NCBI RefSeq assembly: GCF_029582805.1
Contig: NZ_JAKKUT010000007.1
Coordinates: forward strand, 1-64,000
Origin: Candidatus Synechococcus calcipolaris G9
GTDB taxonomy: Bacteria; Cyanobacteriota; Cyanobacteriia; Thermosynechococcales; Thermosynechococcaceae
Length of the DNA: 64,000 nucleotides
Reading direction: 5' to 3'
Below are positions 35,087 to 44,116 of the stretch, one piece after another (position 1 is the stretch's first letter; each line of letters starts with the position of its first letter). Both the position numbers and the translations under genes were made by a program. A model generated the notes under the pieces. The model did no database searches, was not told the origin of the DNA, and saw only the letters and a program-made list of their open reading frames with translations.

Positions 35087-37042
35087 TTAAGCCTTGATCG
35101 GATAAAATCGCCATTGCTGATCCTCTGCGGCAATTTCTAAAACATAGGTGTGGTACTGCAGTAAGCTCTCGCGGTGGCCCACACTGATGAAGTTCCGGGT
35201 GGTGGCCTGAATATGCTCATAGACCCGCCTTTCATTGCCTAAGTCTAGGGCACTGGTGGCTTCATCCAAAATGGCATAGGGGCTGTGATTCAGCAAGAGT
35301 CGGGCAATGCCTAATCGCTGTTGTTCCCCCAGGGATAAAATATCGGCCCAGTCTAGGGTGACATCAAAGCCGCCGACCCGATCGGGCAAACTACCTAAAT
35401 TCACCTCCCGCAGGGCAGCCAACATTTTTTCTTCAGTGGTATTCACATCTCCGTGGGGATAGAGTAGCTGGGTGCGCAGGGAACCGAGAACCATGTAGGG
35501 CCGTTGGGGCAAAAAGAGCACATCCTCTGCCCGGGGCCGGATAATTTCGCCGCGACCAGCCTGCCAAAGACCGGCGATCGCCCGGAGGAGGGAGCTTTTG
35601 CCCACACCACTGGGGCCCATAATCACTAACCCTTCCCCCGGCTCTAGGGCAAAGGAAATATCCTGGACTAAACGCCGCTCATAATTAGGGGTTTCCACGG
35701 TGACATTTTGAAGGGCAAACCGAGGAGCTTCCGTTAAGGTAATCGTCGTTTGCGCCTCAGTGAGGGTGGGCTGATGATTCAAAACCTCCGTAAAGCCCGC
35801 CAGACGCTCAACTCCGGCAATAAAACCACTTAAATTACTAAACTGATTCACAATTAAGGATAGGGCACCCAACACCTGGCTAAAGGCGAAACTGGCCTGA
35901 CTAATGGCCCCAAAATCAATGTCTCCGGCAAAATAGCGGGGTGCCACCAAGGCCGCGGGCACAATAATCACAAAATAATTATAGCCCGTGGTAAAAAACT
36001 CCAGGTTTCGTTGCCAGCCAATGAGTAGGTTATAGTTCTTCAAAACCTCCATAAACCGCTGCCGGACTTGGAGGGATTCTTGCATTTCCCCGCGATAAAA
36101 GGCAATGGACTCGGCATTATCGCGCACATGGACGAGGCCATAGCGAAAATCGGCTTCGCGGCGGAGTTGATTAAAGTTCAGGCGAATTAAACGCTGTCCC
36201 AAAAACACCGTAACTACGGTGCCCACCAGCGCATAGCCAATCAGGGTGAGGGTAAGGGTGCGGGAGATCGTCCAGAGAATGCCGGTAAAGGCAATGAGAT
36301 CAATGAGGGAACCTAAAATAATGAGTAGAAATTGCAGAGATGTTTGGGTAAAGGAGCGAATATCCTCAGAAATCCGTTGATCCGGGTTATCAATATCAAC
36401 TTGATTTTCAATTTTGTAGTAGGCCCGATCATTAAAATAGCGATCTAGAAAATATCGGGTCAACCAATCTCGCCAGCGTAGCCCCAGGTATTCCCGCACA
36501 TAACGGTAAATCACCACAATGGGTGTACCGACCACAAACACCCCCGCATAGACAAACAGGTACCGCCAATAGGTGGCTTCCTGCCGCTCCGCTAGGGCTG
36601 TTTGAAAAAAGCGGCCGACAAAACTAATGATCACATTTAAGCCACTCACCGACAGGGACAGCATCAGTAGTAAGCCCAACAATGTCCAGGCTTGCCAGCG
36701 GGGGAGCATTTGCGGTCTCAGTAAAAAGAAAATAGCTGCCGGAATCACCAATGTGCCCGCCATGACCGTCCCCAAAACCGGCGATCTCAGGATTCCCTGA
36801 GTGGTTGCCACCAGTCCCTCCACAATCGGGCCCATCACGTCTGGGAATAGGGCTTTGAGTCCCCAACTCACACCCGCAGTCAGAAAAAATAGCACCCCAA
36901 ACATGAAGACAATGACCAAGAGCAGCAGAACCAAAAAGAGAACCGTACTGCCGCGGCGATCGCGGGGGAAAAAGTAGGGCTGGGCGATCTCCAGGAACTG
37001 TTGCCAGACACGGGCGTTAAACTTATGGGTAGGCTGAGCCAT
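35087..37042 (-). CDS. SbmA/ABCD-type ABC transporter (permease fused to ATPase)
   Basis: 651 residues. The N-terminal half has about six transmembrane helices and the conserved EEATYWRYLFVYAGV and RWRDWLTRYFLDRYFNDRAYY region of the SbmA/BacA-YddA/ABCD family, with NPDQRISEDIRSFTQ (the loop typical of this family). The ATPase half shows Walker A GPSGVGKSSLLRA, signature LSLGEQQRLGIARLL, Walker B YAILDEATSALD and the switch His in VGHRES. Relatives move vitamin B12, peptides or very-long-chain acyl groups; the cargo here is unknown. ATG 37042 is preferred over GTG two codons earlier. Confidence 0.88.
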   Translation of the reverse strand: MAQPTHKFNARVWQQFLEIAQPYFFPRDRRGSTVLFLVLLLLVIVFMFGVLFFLTAGVSWGLKALFPDVMGPIVEGLVATTQGILRSPVLGTVMAGTLVIPAAIFFLLRPQMLPRWQAWTLLGLLLMLSLSVSGLNVIISFVGRFFQTALAERQEATYWRYLFVYAGVFVVGTPIVVIYRYVREYLGLRWRDWLTRYFLDRYFNDRAYYKIENQVDIDNPDQRISEDIRSFTQTSLQFLLIILGSLIDLIAFTGILWTISRTLTLTLIGYALVGTVVTVFLGQRLIRLNFNQLRREADFRYGLVHVRDNAESIAFYRGEMQESLQVRQRFMEVLKNYNLLIGWQRNLEFFTTGYNYFVIIVPAALVAPRYFAGDIDFGAISQASFAFSQVLGALSLIVNQFSNLSGFIAGVERLAGFTEVLNHQPTLTEAQTTITLTEAPRFALQNVTVETPNYERRLVQDISFALEPGEGLVIMGPSGVGKSSLLRAIAGLWQAGRGEIIRPRAEDVLFLPQRPYMVLGSLRTQLLYPHGDVNTTEEKMLAALREVNLGSLPDRVGGFDVTLDWADILSLGEQQRLGIARLLLNHSPYAILDEATSALDLGNERRVYEHIQATTRNFISVGHRESLLQYHTYVLEIAAEDQQWRFYPIKA

Positions 37043-37142
37043 GGACACAGAAACCGTAAATGTGCACAGGCTTATATTGTCTATCGCAGCTTACCCCTTC
37101 GGCAATGAAAAATTTATTTATGTCTAATTCCTAACTTTCACC

Positions 37143-37913
37143 ATGGAATCGACCAATACTGCCCCCTTAATCGAACTCTTTTCTGCCATTCAGGGGGAAG
37201 GGGCGAATGTGGGAACTCGGCAATTGTTCATCCGTTTTGCTGGCTGTGATCTCCGTTGTCGCTACTGTGATAGTGCCCACACCTGGCATCCTCCCCGTCA
37301 ATGCCAAATTGAACTCACCCCAGGAGAGCGGGATTTTATTTCTGTGCCGAATCCCGTCACCCTTGAGCAACTACTGACCTGGTGCGATCGCCAAAATCAT
37401 CCTGGCTTGCACGATAGTATTAGCCTCACGGGGGGGGAACCCCTATTACAGGCAAAATTTCTTAGCCAACTCCTACCCCGCCTTAAGCAACGCACCAGCT
37501 TACCCCTCTATCTGGAAACGGGGGGGCACCATCCCGATGCCTTGCCCCCCCTATTGCCCTACCTAGACAGTATTGGCATGGATATCAAACTACCCAGTGT
37601 GAGCGGTGAATGTCATTGGTCAGCCCATCGCACCTTTTTAGAACTGTGCCACCAGGCCAAAGTGGATGTCTTTTGCAAAGTCATTATTTCCCATGCCACC
37701 AGCGACCGGGATCGAGAACAGCTACGGTCACTGATTGCCGCTATCGATCCCCATATCCCCATCTTTCTCCAACCTGTAACACCCATTGGTACGGGTCGCC
37801 ATACCCTTCCCCCGGATCCAGGGCAGGTTTTACTGTGGCAGGCTGCATTGAAGGAACACCTCAGGATCGTTCGCGTCATTCCCCAAACCCATAAATTTAT
37901 TCAGCAACGCTAG
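37143..37913 (+). CDS. queE: 7-carboxy-7-deazaguanine synthase
   Basis: Radical-SAM enzyme of the queuosine/7-deazaguanine pathway that contracts the ring of 6-carboxytetrahydropterin. 256 residues. The cluster motif is CDLRCRYC (the CxxxCxxC type) near residue 30, preceded by IQGEGANVGTRQLFIRFAGC; GGEPLL and the ETGG-type loop bind SAM. QueC/QueD are not in the window. Divergent from the ABC transporter with a 100-bp AT-rich space. Confidence 0.92.
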   Translation: MESTNTAPLIELFSAIQGEGANVGTRQLFIRFAGCDLRCRYCDSAHTWHPPRQCQIELTPGERDFISVPNPVTLEQLLTWCDRQNHPGLHDSISLTGGEPLLQAKFLSQLLPRLKQRTSLPLYLETGGHHPDALPPLLPYLDSIGMDIKLPSVSGECHWSAHRTFLELCHQAKVDVFCKVIISHATSDRDREQLRSLIAAIDPHIPIFLQPVTPIGTGRHTLPPDPGQVLLWQAALKEHLRIVRVIPQTHKFIQQR

Positions 37914-38074
37914 GGGAACCATAGGGGCAAATACAGAACGACCCAGTTGGCCGGAATTCCCTTAACCATGTTAGAGTTTGGCAGAATAGGTGTGTTGTTG
38001 GGAGTGAACGATGCGATCGCTAAGGGGACAGGTCACTGCCTCCACTATTGGAGATGCAAGCCATGGGTCGAGTA

Positions 38075-38104
38075 GTTGGCACTTCCACGCTTGAGTGGTG
38101 CAAC
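38075..38104 (+). promoter_or_regulatory. Hairpin directly before the TolC-like start codon
   Basis: CCAC (38085-38088) pairs with GTGG (38095-38098) and GTTG (38075-38078) with CAAC (38101-38104), with an internal loop. It ends two bases before the ATG at 38106 and leaves no free SD, so it might limit translation initiation. Confidence 0.35.
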
Positions 38105-38105
38105 C

Positions 38106-40202
38106 ATGACCAAACAGTCCATCCTTACCTGGAAACATATTTCTCTTTGCTGGCTAGCGATTACCGTTATGGGAATTGGAATTTGGCCCCTGCGTGTTCT
38201 TTGGGCAGCCCCGTTAGCATTTAGGGAGTTACCTAAAGAACGGCGGACGTCTATCCCAGATATTCAACCCACACCCGAAGCCGACCTCCAATGGGATGCA
38301 GCCGACCATACCAAGCCCGAGCCCATAAAACCCCTGGATGGCCGTGCCCTTCTGGATATCGTGCGCCTCAGTTTGCAGGTCGCCAATGATTTCGTTGATC
38401 CTGCCATCCATCCAGAACAAGTCAACCCGGCCCTAGACAAACCGAGTATCACAAGTATCAATGATCTAGAGCTACCCGAAACCGAACCCCTACAGTCCGC
38501 CGGGAATCTTGCCCAAGCTGACGCACCACCCAATCCCTCTTCCCCTGCCACCACTGCCGTAGACCTGATTCCCCTTAACCCCGACCCGGATCTTCTCAGT
38601 TTGCCCACCCAGGGGGAGGACTTCAGAACGGATCTCAATCAGCCTATTACCCTGGTTGAAGCCCTACAACTGGCGGTACGAAATAACCTGACCCTGAGAA
38701 TTAGTGAACTGCAACTGGAGCAACAGCAGGCCCAACTCCGCCAAGCCTTGGGTCGTCTCTATCCAACCCTGTCTCTGCAAACCAGTTTGGGGCAAAATAC
38801 CAGCCCGGCAGGTCAGCCCGTTTATTTACCCCTCAATCTTCAACAGCAGCAACAACTCCAACTGCAACAGCGACAACAGTCCCAACAACAACTCCTCGGC
38901 CAGGAGCAGGAAGCCAGCCGAATTTTGACCACCCAGATCAATCGCCTTCAGCAACGCTTCCAGGGGCCCCAACTGACCAGTTTTAATGATCAACAAAACC
39001 TAGAACTACAGCAGCAAATTCAACAACTCCAAACCAGTGCCACGGTGGCCGCTACGCCACCAATCTTCCAGCCCATTACCCTGGATCCGGTTTCCAACTT
39101 GAATTTGACTAACTTTTTTACCAATGTCTTTGGGGCCACCAGTGGGGCAACCTTTAATAGTGCCCTATCCCTGAACTACGCCATTTTTACATCGGGTAAT
39201 CGCTCCGCCACCATTCGGGCAGCCCGGGATCAGGTTCGGTTCAGTGAACTGGAGGTGCAACGGCAACTGGATCAGCTTATTCTGGATGTGAGTAATGCCT
39301 ACTACCTGGCCCAACAGGCAGAGGTTCAGGTGCAAATTGCGGAGGCGGCGGTGGCCAATGCGTCAGTCAGTCTCCGGGATGCGGTGGCCTTTGAGCGGGC
39401 CGGGTTGGGAACCCTCTTTGATGTCCTCCAGGCGGAGGTGAATCTGGCCAATGCCCAGCAAAATCTGAATCAGGCCGAAAATCTGCAATTGACGAGTCGG
39501 CGACAGTTAGCCCAAATCCTCAATATTTCAGAAACGGCGGATGTGAGTTTGGCGGATCAGGTGGGAGAGGACGGCACCTGGGAACTGTCTTTGGATGACA
39601 CGATTATTCTTGCCTTTGGGAATCGGGTGGAGTTGGAGCAACGACTTCTGCAACGGAATATTGCCCTCCAAAATCGCCGGGCTGCCCTAGCGACAATTTT
39701 GCCGCAGTTGAGTTTCTTTGCCAATGCCAATGTTCTAGATAAGGTGGCGGATAGCTTAAACCCAAGGGTGGGCTATGCCTTTGGCATACAAGTACAGGTT
39801 GCTCTGTTTGATGGGGGCAATGCCCGGGCTAGTGCAGCCCGCCAGGAAGCAGCGGCGGCGATCGCCGAGGAGCAATTTGCCAATACCAAGGACGAGATTC
39901 GCCTAGCGGTCGAGGATGCCTACATTAATCTGCGATCGAACCAGACGAATATTTCAACGGCGCGGACGGCTGTGACCCAGGCAACGGAAGGGCTTCGTTT
40001 GGCGCGACTGCGATTTCAGGCGGGGGTGGGTACCCAACAGGATGTGACCAATGCGGAGGTGGATTTAACCCAGGCCCAGGGCAATTTACTGGCGGCAATC
40101 CTAAACTATAACCGGGCTTTAGCGGCTCTGAAGCGATCGGTGGGTTATGTGGATGACCTCCATCGTCGCATTCCCAGTACGTTCCCCCGGAGCAATCCCT
40201 AA
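38106..40202 (+). CDS. TolC-family outer-membrane efflux channel
   Basis: 698 residues; ATG 38106 is chosen over an earlier in-frame start because it is followed by a basic/hydrophobic export signal (LTWKHISLCWLAITVMGIGIWPLRVLW). After a Pro-rich linker (about 50-190) there are two OEP repeats rich in Ala, Gln and Asn: LVEALQLAVRNNLTLRISELQ marks the first; DVSNAYYLAQQAEVQVQIAEAAV and VEDAYINLRSNQTNISTARTAV are the coiled-coil arms. A Gln-rich block (about 250-330) is unusual. It works as trimeric exit duct for a transporter or type I secretion. Confidence 0.9.
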   Translation: MTKQSILTWKHISLCWLAITVMGIGIWPLRVLWAAPLAFRELPKERRTSIPDIQPTPEADLQWDAADHTKPEPIKPLDGRALLDIVRLSLQVANDFVDPAIHPEQVNPALDKPSITSINDLELPETEPLQSAGNLAQADAPPNPSSPATTAVDLIPLNPDPDLLSLPTQGEDFRTDLNQPITLVEALQLAVRNNLTLRISELQLEQQQAQLRQALGRLYPTLSLQTSLGQNTSPAGQPVYLPLNLQQQQQLQLQQRQQSQQQLLGQEQEASRILTTQINRLQQRFQGPQLTSFNDQQNLELQQQIQQLQTSATVAATPPIFQPITLDPVSNLNLTNFFTNVFGATSGATFNSALSLNYAIFTSGNRSATIRAARDQVRFSELEVQRQLDQLILDVSNAYYLAQQAEVQVQIAEAAVANASVSLRDAVAFERAGLGTLFDVLQAEVNLANAQQNLNQAENLQLTSRRQLAQILNISETADVSLADQVGEDGTWELSLDDTIILAFGNRVELEQRLLQRNIALQNRRAALATILPQLSFFANANVLDKVADSLNPRVGYAFGIQVQVALFDGGNARASAARQEAAAAIAEEQFANTKDEIRLAVEDAYINLRSNQTNISTARTAVTQATEGLRLARLRFQAGVGTQQDVTNAEVDLTQAQGNLLAAILNYNRALAALKRSVGYVDDLHRRIPSTFPRSNP

Positions 40203-40226
40203 TCTTCATCGCTTTGGCATGGGTGT

Positions 40227-41657
40227 ATGTCCTCTAAAAAATTAGTTCTTTCTTTTTTAACCCTGTTAGTGGGGTTCCTCATTAGCATCTCGCTCCTAGG
40301 AAGTTTTCTAGAACCACCAACCCAAAGCCAAATTGGTCTGTATCAAACGGATCTAATTTTGCAAGCCTCGGAGCACCATGGGTTCGACCAAGGGGAATCG
40401 GTGTGGCAATCTATTTTGGAGGAAAATCCCCAGGCGACGGCGATCTCTGCCTATGAAAAAGTGATCAAAGGAGCCCTACCCGCGGATTCCAGTGGCACTC
40501 CCCCCAACCGTTTCCTAGAACTCAATCTGCGTCTGGGCCTCCTCTACGCCAGTCAAGATCAGGTGGATCAGGCTATCCCCCTTTGGCAGCGGGTATCCAG
40601 CCAAGGCCAGGGCCAACTGAAGGCGACAACGGATATTTTGCTGGGTCTGTGGCAAACGCCGCCCCAAATCCTACCGGAGGCGGAACCCATGCTGAAGGCG
40701 AACCTAGGGGGATGGTTCCGCTATCGTGCCTTAGACCAACTCTATACGTTGCAACAACGGATCGCCGATCTGGATAGCCTCGATCGCCAGGCCCAGGATT
40801 CTGCCAATGCAGCCCTGACCCGTTTAACCTTGGTGGGGGTTTTACCCCTAGCGGGGGGATTGGTGGGTGTGATTCTCCTGGGTTTTTGGATCTATCAACA
40901 CCTGCAACAGCGATTCAGCGAACCAGAGAGGGAACCCGTTCCCTGGGGCCTGTTGACGATTTGGGAAGTGATGGTGGTCTGGTTTGCGGCCTTTTTTGGC
41001 ATCAGTTTGGTGGTAATGCCCCTAGTGCGGCAACTCATTCCCCTGCCCTTTTTCCAGACAACGGCCCTGGGCCAAGCCCTCTATGCCCTGATTACCTACC
41101 TAGTCATGATGGTGGCTGGCTTTAGTATTTTGGTCATCTGCCTCCGCCCCTTTGGCGATCGCCCCTGGAAATGGCTCCGGTGGCACCGGGGGTCTAAGGC
41201 AGTTCTCTGGGCGATACAGGGCTATTTTGTCGCCCTCCCCTTGGTGTTGGCAACATCCCTCCTCAGTCAGCGACTTTTACCCAATCAGGGAGGCGGGAAT
41301 CCCTTGCTAGAGATTATTCTCCAGAGTCAGGACTATACGACCTTTGCCCTACTGTTTTTGATGGTGGCAGTGTTAGCCCCCATTTTCGAGGAAGTCCTCT
41401 TTCGTGGCTTTTTATTTTCATCCCTCCTAGAGGTGATGGTTCCTTGGCAGGCCATGGCCCTCACCGGGGTCGTTTTTGCCGTAGCCCACTTAAACTTGGC
41501 GGATGTGTTGCCCTTAACAGTGCTGGGAACTATTTTGAGCTACGTCTACTGGCGATCGCAAAACTTAGTTTCCGTCATGCTCCTCCACGGCTTCTGGAAC
41601 ACCGGCTCTTTTATTGGTCTTCTTTTACTCAGCGGGGGGACGGAAACGGGGTTCTAG
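40227..41657 (+). CDS. CPBP-family intramembrane metalloprotease
   Basis: 476 residues. The C-terminal 200 residues are a CPBP (CAAX-protease/bacteriocin-processing) domain with all motifs: FEEVLFRGFLF (EExxxR), FAVAHLN (FxxxH) and HGFWNTGSF (HxxxN/B). It has about seven transmembrane helices. The N-terminal 190 residues are an extracytoplasmic or cytosolic helical region with TPR-like character (DQVDQAIPLWQRVSSQ). Substrate unknown. Its 3' end overlaps the convergent SDR gene by 33 bp. Confidence 0.92.
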   Translation: MSSKKLVLSFLTLLVGFLISISLLGSFLEPPTQSQIGLYQTDLILQASEHHGFDQGESVWQSILEENPQATAISAYEKVIKGALPADSSGTPPNRFLELNLRLGLLYASQDQVDQAIPLWQRVSSQGQGQLKATTDILLGLWQTPPQILPEAEPMLKANLGGWFRYRALDQLYTLQQRIADLDSLDRQAQDSANAALTRLTLVGVLPLAGGLVGVILLGFWIYQHLQQRFSEPEREPVPWGLLTIWEVMVVWFAAFFGISLVVMPLVRQLIPLPFFQTTALGQALYALITYLVMMVAGFSILVICLRPFGDRPWKWLRWHRGSKAVLWAIQGYFVALPLVLATSLLSQRLLPNQGGGNPLLEIILQSQDYTTFALLFLMVAVLAPIFEEVLFRGFLFSSLLEVMVPWQAMALTGVVFAVAHLNLADVLPLTVLGTILSYVYWRSQNLVSVMLLHGFWNTGSFIGLLLLSGGTETGF

Positions 41658-42407
41658 CTGGGCCACTAACCATTCCCGGGGGGCAAACCGGCCTGCTAGG
41701 GCAATCAGGCGATTGGATAGCTGCCCGGTGATCACACAGGAGCGTTTTTGTTCTAGGGCTGCGAGGCTTTCCCGCACCACAATCTCTGGATGATCTTGAC
41801 TCGTCATCAGGTCTGGATTCCGCTTCATTTCCGCCGCATGGAAAAAGTCCGTCGTCGTCGGCCCTGGACATACAGCCATGACCGTTACCCCTTTTTGCCG
41901 ATTTTCTGCCCAGAGGGCCTCGCTGAACTGGAGGACAAAGGCCTTGGTTGCCCCATAGACCGCCAGGTAGGGAACGGCTTGGAAGCCACCAATGGAACTC
42001 AGATTAATAATGCTGCCCTGGCCCCGCTGCTGCATCTGGGGCAAAAATAAATGGGTCAACTCCATCAAGGCCAAAATATTCACCTGAATCATGGCCGTAA
42101 GTTTGCTGCGACCGCGCTGGGCAAATTCGCCGTAGTCGCCAAAGCCGGCATTATTAATGAGTAAATCAATACTCAACCCCCAGGACTGAACCTGATCGTA
42201 GATGCGTTGGGCGGCCCCAGGTTGACTCAAATCCTCACTAAAAAAACGAATGGGTACACCGTAGGTTTGGCCTAATTGGGCAACAATTGTCTGCATGTGG
42301 TCATAGGAACGGGCCGTGAGAACGAGGCTGTATCCCTTTTCGGCTAAAACCTGGGCATAGACGGCTCCAATTCCCTTTGAAGCTCCGGTGATCAAGGCAG
42401 TTGGCAT
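41625..42407 (-). CDS. Short-chain dehydrogenase/reductase
   Basis: 260 residues of the classical SDR family. Cofactor loop GASKGIGAVYAQ, the NNAG motif (NNAGFG), catalytic Ser in IINLSSIGG and YxxxK in YGATKAF are all present. The start is ATG 42407; the 36 codons further upstream in the same frame are mostly translated from the 115-bp repeat and are not part of the protein. Substrate unknown; similar cyanobacterial proteins are annotated as oxidoreductases. NADP(H) preference is likely but not proven. Confidence 0.92.
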   Translation of the reverse strand: MPTALITGASKGIGAVYAQVLAEKGYSLVLTARSYDHMQTIVAQLGQTYGVPIRFFSEDLSQPGAAQRIYDQVQSWGLSIDLLINNAGFGDYGEFAQRGRSKLTAMIQVNILALMELTHLFLPQMQQRGQGSIINLSSIGGFQAVPYLAVYGATKAFVLQFSEALWAENRQKGVTVMAVCPGPTTTDFFHAAEMKRNPDLMTSQDHPEIVVRESLAALEQKRSCVITGQLSNRLIALAGRFAPREWLVAQLEPRFRPPAE

Positions 42408-42445
42408 AGGGGTGGGGATCCTCAGGATTGATGGGTTATTGATGC

Positions 42446-42560
42446 TATAGCTATCGTTACCTAGTTTAGGACGGGGTGCAGGGGTGGAACCCCTAGCTGG
42501 GGGCGAAGCTCCCACACCCCTTATATCCGTAATGTTTCAAGGAAACAGGCCACAGCTACA
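42446..42560 (+). repeat. MITE-like 115-bp repeat, copy 2
   Basis: Same orientation and length as the copy at 25214-25328, and highly similar over ACGGGGTGCAGGGGTGGAAC and the flanking stem. The left end TATAGCTATCG is kept; the right end AGCTACA has drifted. It lies between the divergent SDR and ispH genes and extends the SDR reading frame upstream by chance. Confidence 0.75.
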
Positions 42561-42662
42561 TTGATGGACAGTTAGGCAAACGGGTAAAGGTAAAGACAAA
42601 TGACCCTTTTTATAGCCCTAGCCATCTAGGGTAGAATGCAAGCAACGACCGGTGGAGGAACC

Positions 42663-43871
42663 ATGGATACTCGAGCATTTAAGCGATCGCTACACGATTC
42701 CGGCAACTACCATCGTAAAGGGTTTGGCCACAGTGAAGATGTCAATCAAAAGCTTCAGGGCGAGTATCAAAGTTCTCTGATTCAACAGATCCGCGATCGC
42801 GGCTACACCTGGCAGGAGGGGGATGTCACCATTCGCCTGGCAGAGGCCTTTGGTTTTTGTTGGGGGGTGGAGCGGGCCGTGGCCCTAGCCTACGAAACCC
42901 GGCAGCATTTCCCCACGGAACGGATTTGGATTACCAATGAAATTATCCACAACCCCTCCGTAAATCAACAATTGCGCCAGATGCAGGTGGAATTTATTCC
43001 CGTGATCAATGGCATCAAAGATTTCTCCGAGGTTCAGTCTGGGGATGTGGTGATTTTGCCGGCCTTTGGGGCCAGTGTCCAGGAAATGCAACTCCTCAAC
43101 GATCGCCGTTGCACCATTGTGGATACCACCTGCCCCTGGGTCTCCAAGGTCTGGCATAGCGTTGAAAAACATAAAAAGGTTGAATTCACATCCATTATTC
43201 ACGGCAAGTATAACCACGAAGAAACTATTGCCACCAGTTCCTTTGCCGGAACCTACCTGATTGTCCTGAATCTGGAACAGGCCCAATACGTCTGTGATTA
43301 CATTCTCCAGGGGGGCGATCGCCAGGACTTTTTAGCAAAATTTGCCAATGCCCACTCCGACGGCTTTGATCCCGACGTGGATTTAGAGCGAATTGGGGTA
43401 GCTAACCAAACCACCATGCTCAAGGGAGAAACGGAACAGATTGGCAAATTATTTGAGCGCACCCTTATCCGCAAGTATGGCCCGGATCAGATTAACGCCC
43501 ATTTCCAAAGTTTTAATACCATCTGTGATGCCACCCAAGAGCGACAGGATGCCATGTTTGAACTGGTGGATGAAGCCCTAGACCTCATGGTCGTCATAGG
43601 CGGCTATAACTCTTCCAATACCACTCACCTCCAAGAAATTGCCATTGAACGGGGGATTCCCTCCTACCACATTGATGGTGCCGATCGCATTGGCCCTGGC
43701 AACCAGGTCGAGCATAAACCCCTGAACCAATCCCTAATCGTCACCGAGGATTGGCTACCACCGGGGCCCCTCACCCTGGGGATCACCTCCGGAGCCTCTA
43801 CGCCTGACAAAGTGGTGGCCGATGTGTTGGAGAAAATTTTTGCCCTGAAAGCGTCACCTCTGCCCGTGTAG
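42663..43871 (+). CDS. ispH: 4-hydroxy-3-methylbut-2-enyl diphosphate reductase
   Basis: Last step of the MEP isoprenoid pathway; makes IPP and DMAPP from HMBPP with a [4Fe-4S] cluster. 402 residues, the long cyanobacterial/plant-type form. The three cluster Cys are in [15 protein letters not shown] and [10 protein letters not shown]; the substrate residues include HGKYNHEE and [11 protein letters not shown] 42663 with a strong GGAGGA before it matches relatives ([10 protein letters not shown]); nine earlier in-frame codons are not used. Confidence 0.97.
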   Translation: MDTRAFKRSLHDSGNYHRKGFGHSEDVNQKLQGEYQSSLIQQIRDRGYTWQEGDVTIRLAEAFGFCWGVERAVALAYETRQHFPTERIWITNEIIHNPSVNQQLRQMQVEFIPVINGIKDFSEVQSGDVVILPAFGASVQEMQLLNDRRCTIVDTTCPWVSKVWHSVEKHKKVEFTSIIHGKYNHEETIATSSFAGTYLIVLNLEQAQYVCDYILQGGDRQDFLAKFANAHSDGFDPDVDLERIGVANQTTMLKGETEQIGKLFERTLIRKYGPDQINAHFQSFNTICDATQERQDAMFELVDEALDLMVVIGGYNSSNTTHLQEIAIERGIPSYHIDGADRIGPGNQVEHKPLNQSLIVTEDWLPPGPLTLGITSGASTPDKVVADVLEKIFALKASPLPV

Positions 43872-44116
43872 ATCCCCTATAAATCCTTAAGAATTATTAA
43901 GATTTCTCGAAAAATCCATCGCTTTGTGTAGTTTTCTATACTATGTTTAAGCATAAGCGGCCCATTTGGGATCATTTCCAGCCGGGGATCACTGGCTTCC
44001 CCTAAAAATCCATACATTGGTTAGTCTCACCGATGTTATGTAAATGGGATTACCAAACGACTGGTTGAGAGCAATGGTGTACCGTAGGTCTTAAGGTTAG
44101 AGGCGAAATACGTCTT

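Noticed and set aside
42408-42515. N-terminal extension of the SDR protein
   Set aside because: These codons are largely the 115-bp repeat read in reverse; relatives start at the MPTALITGAS position.
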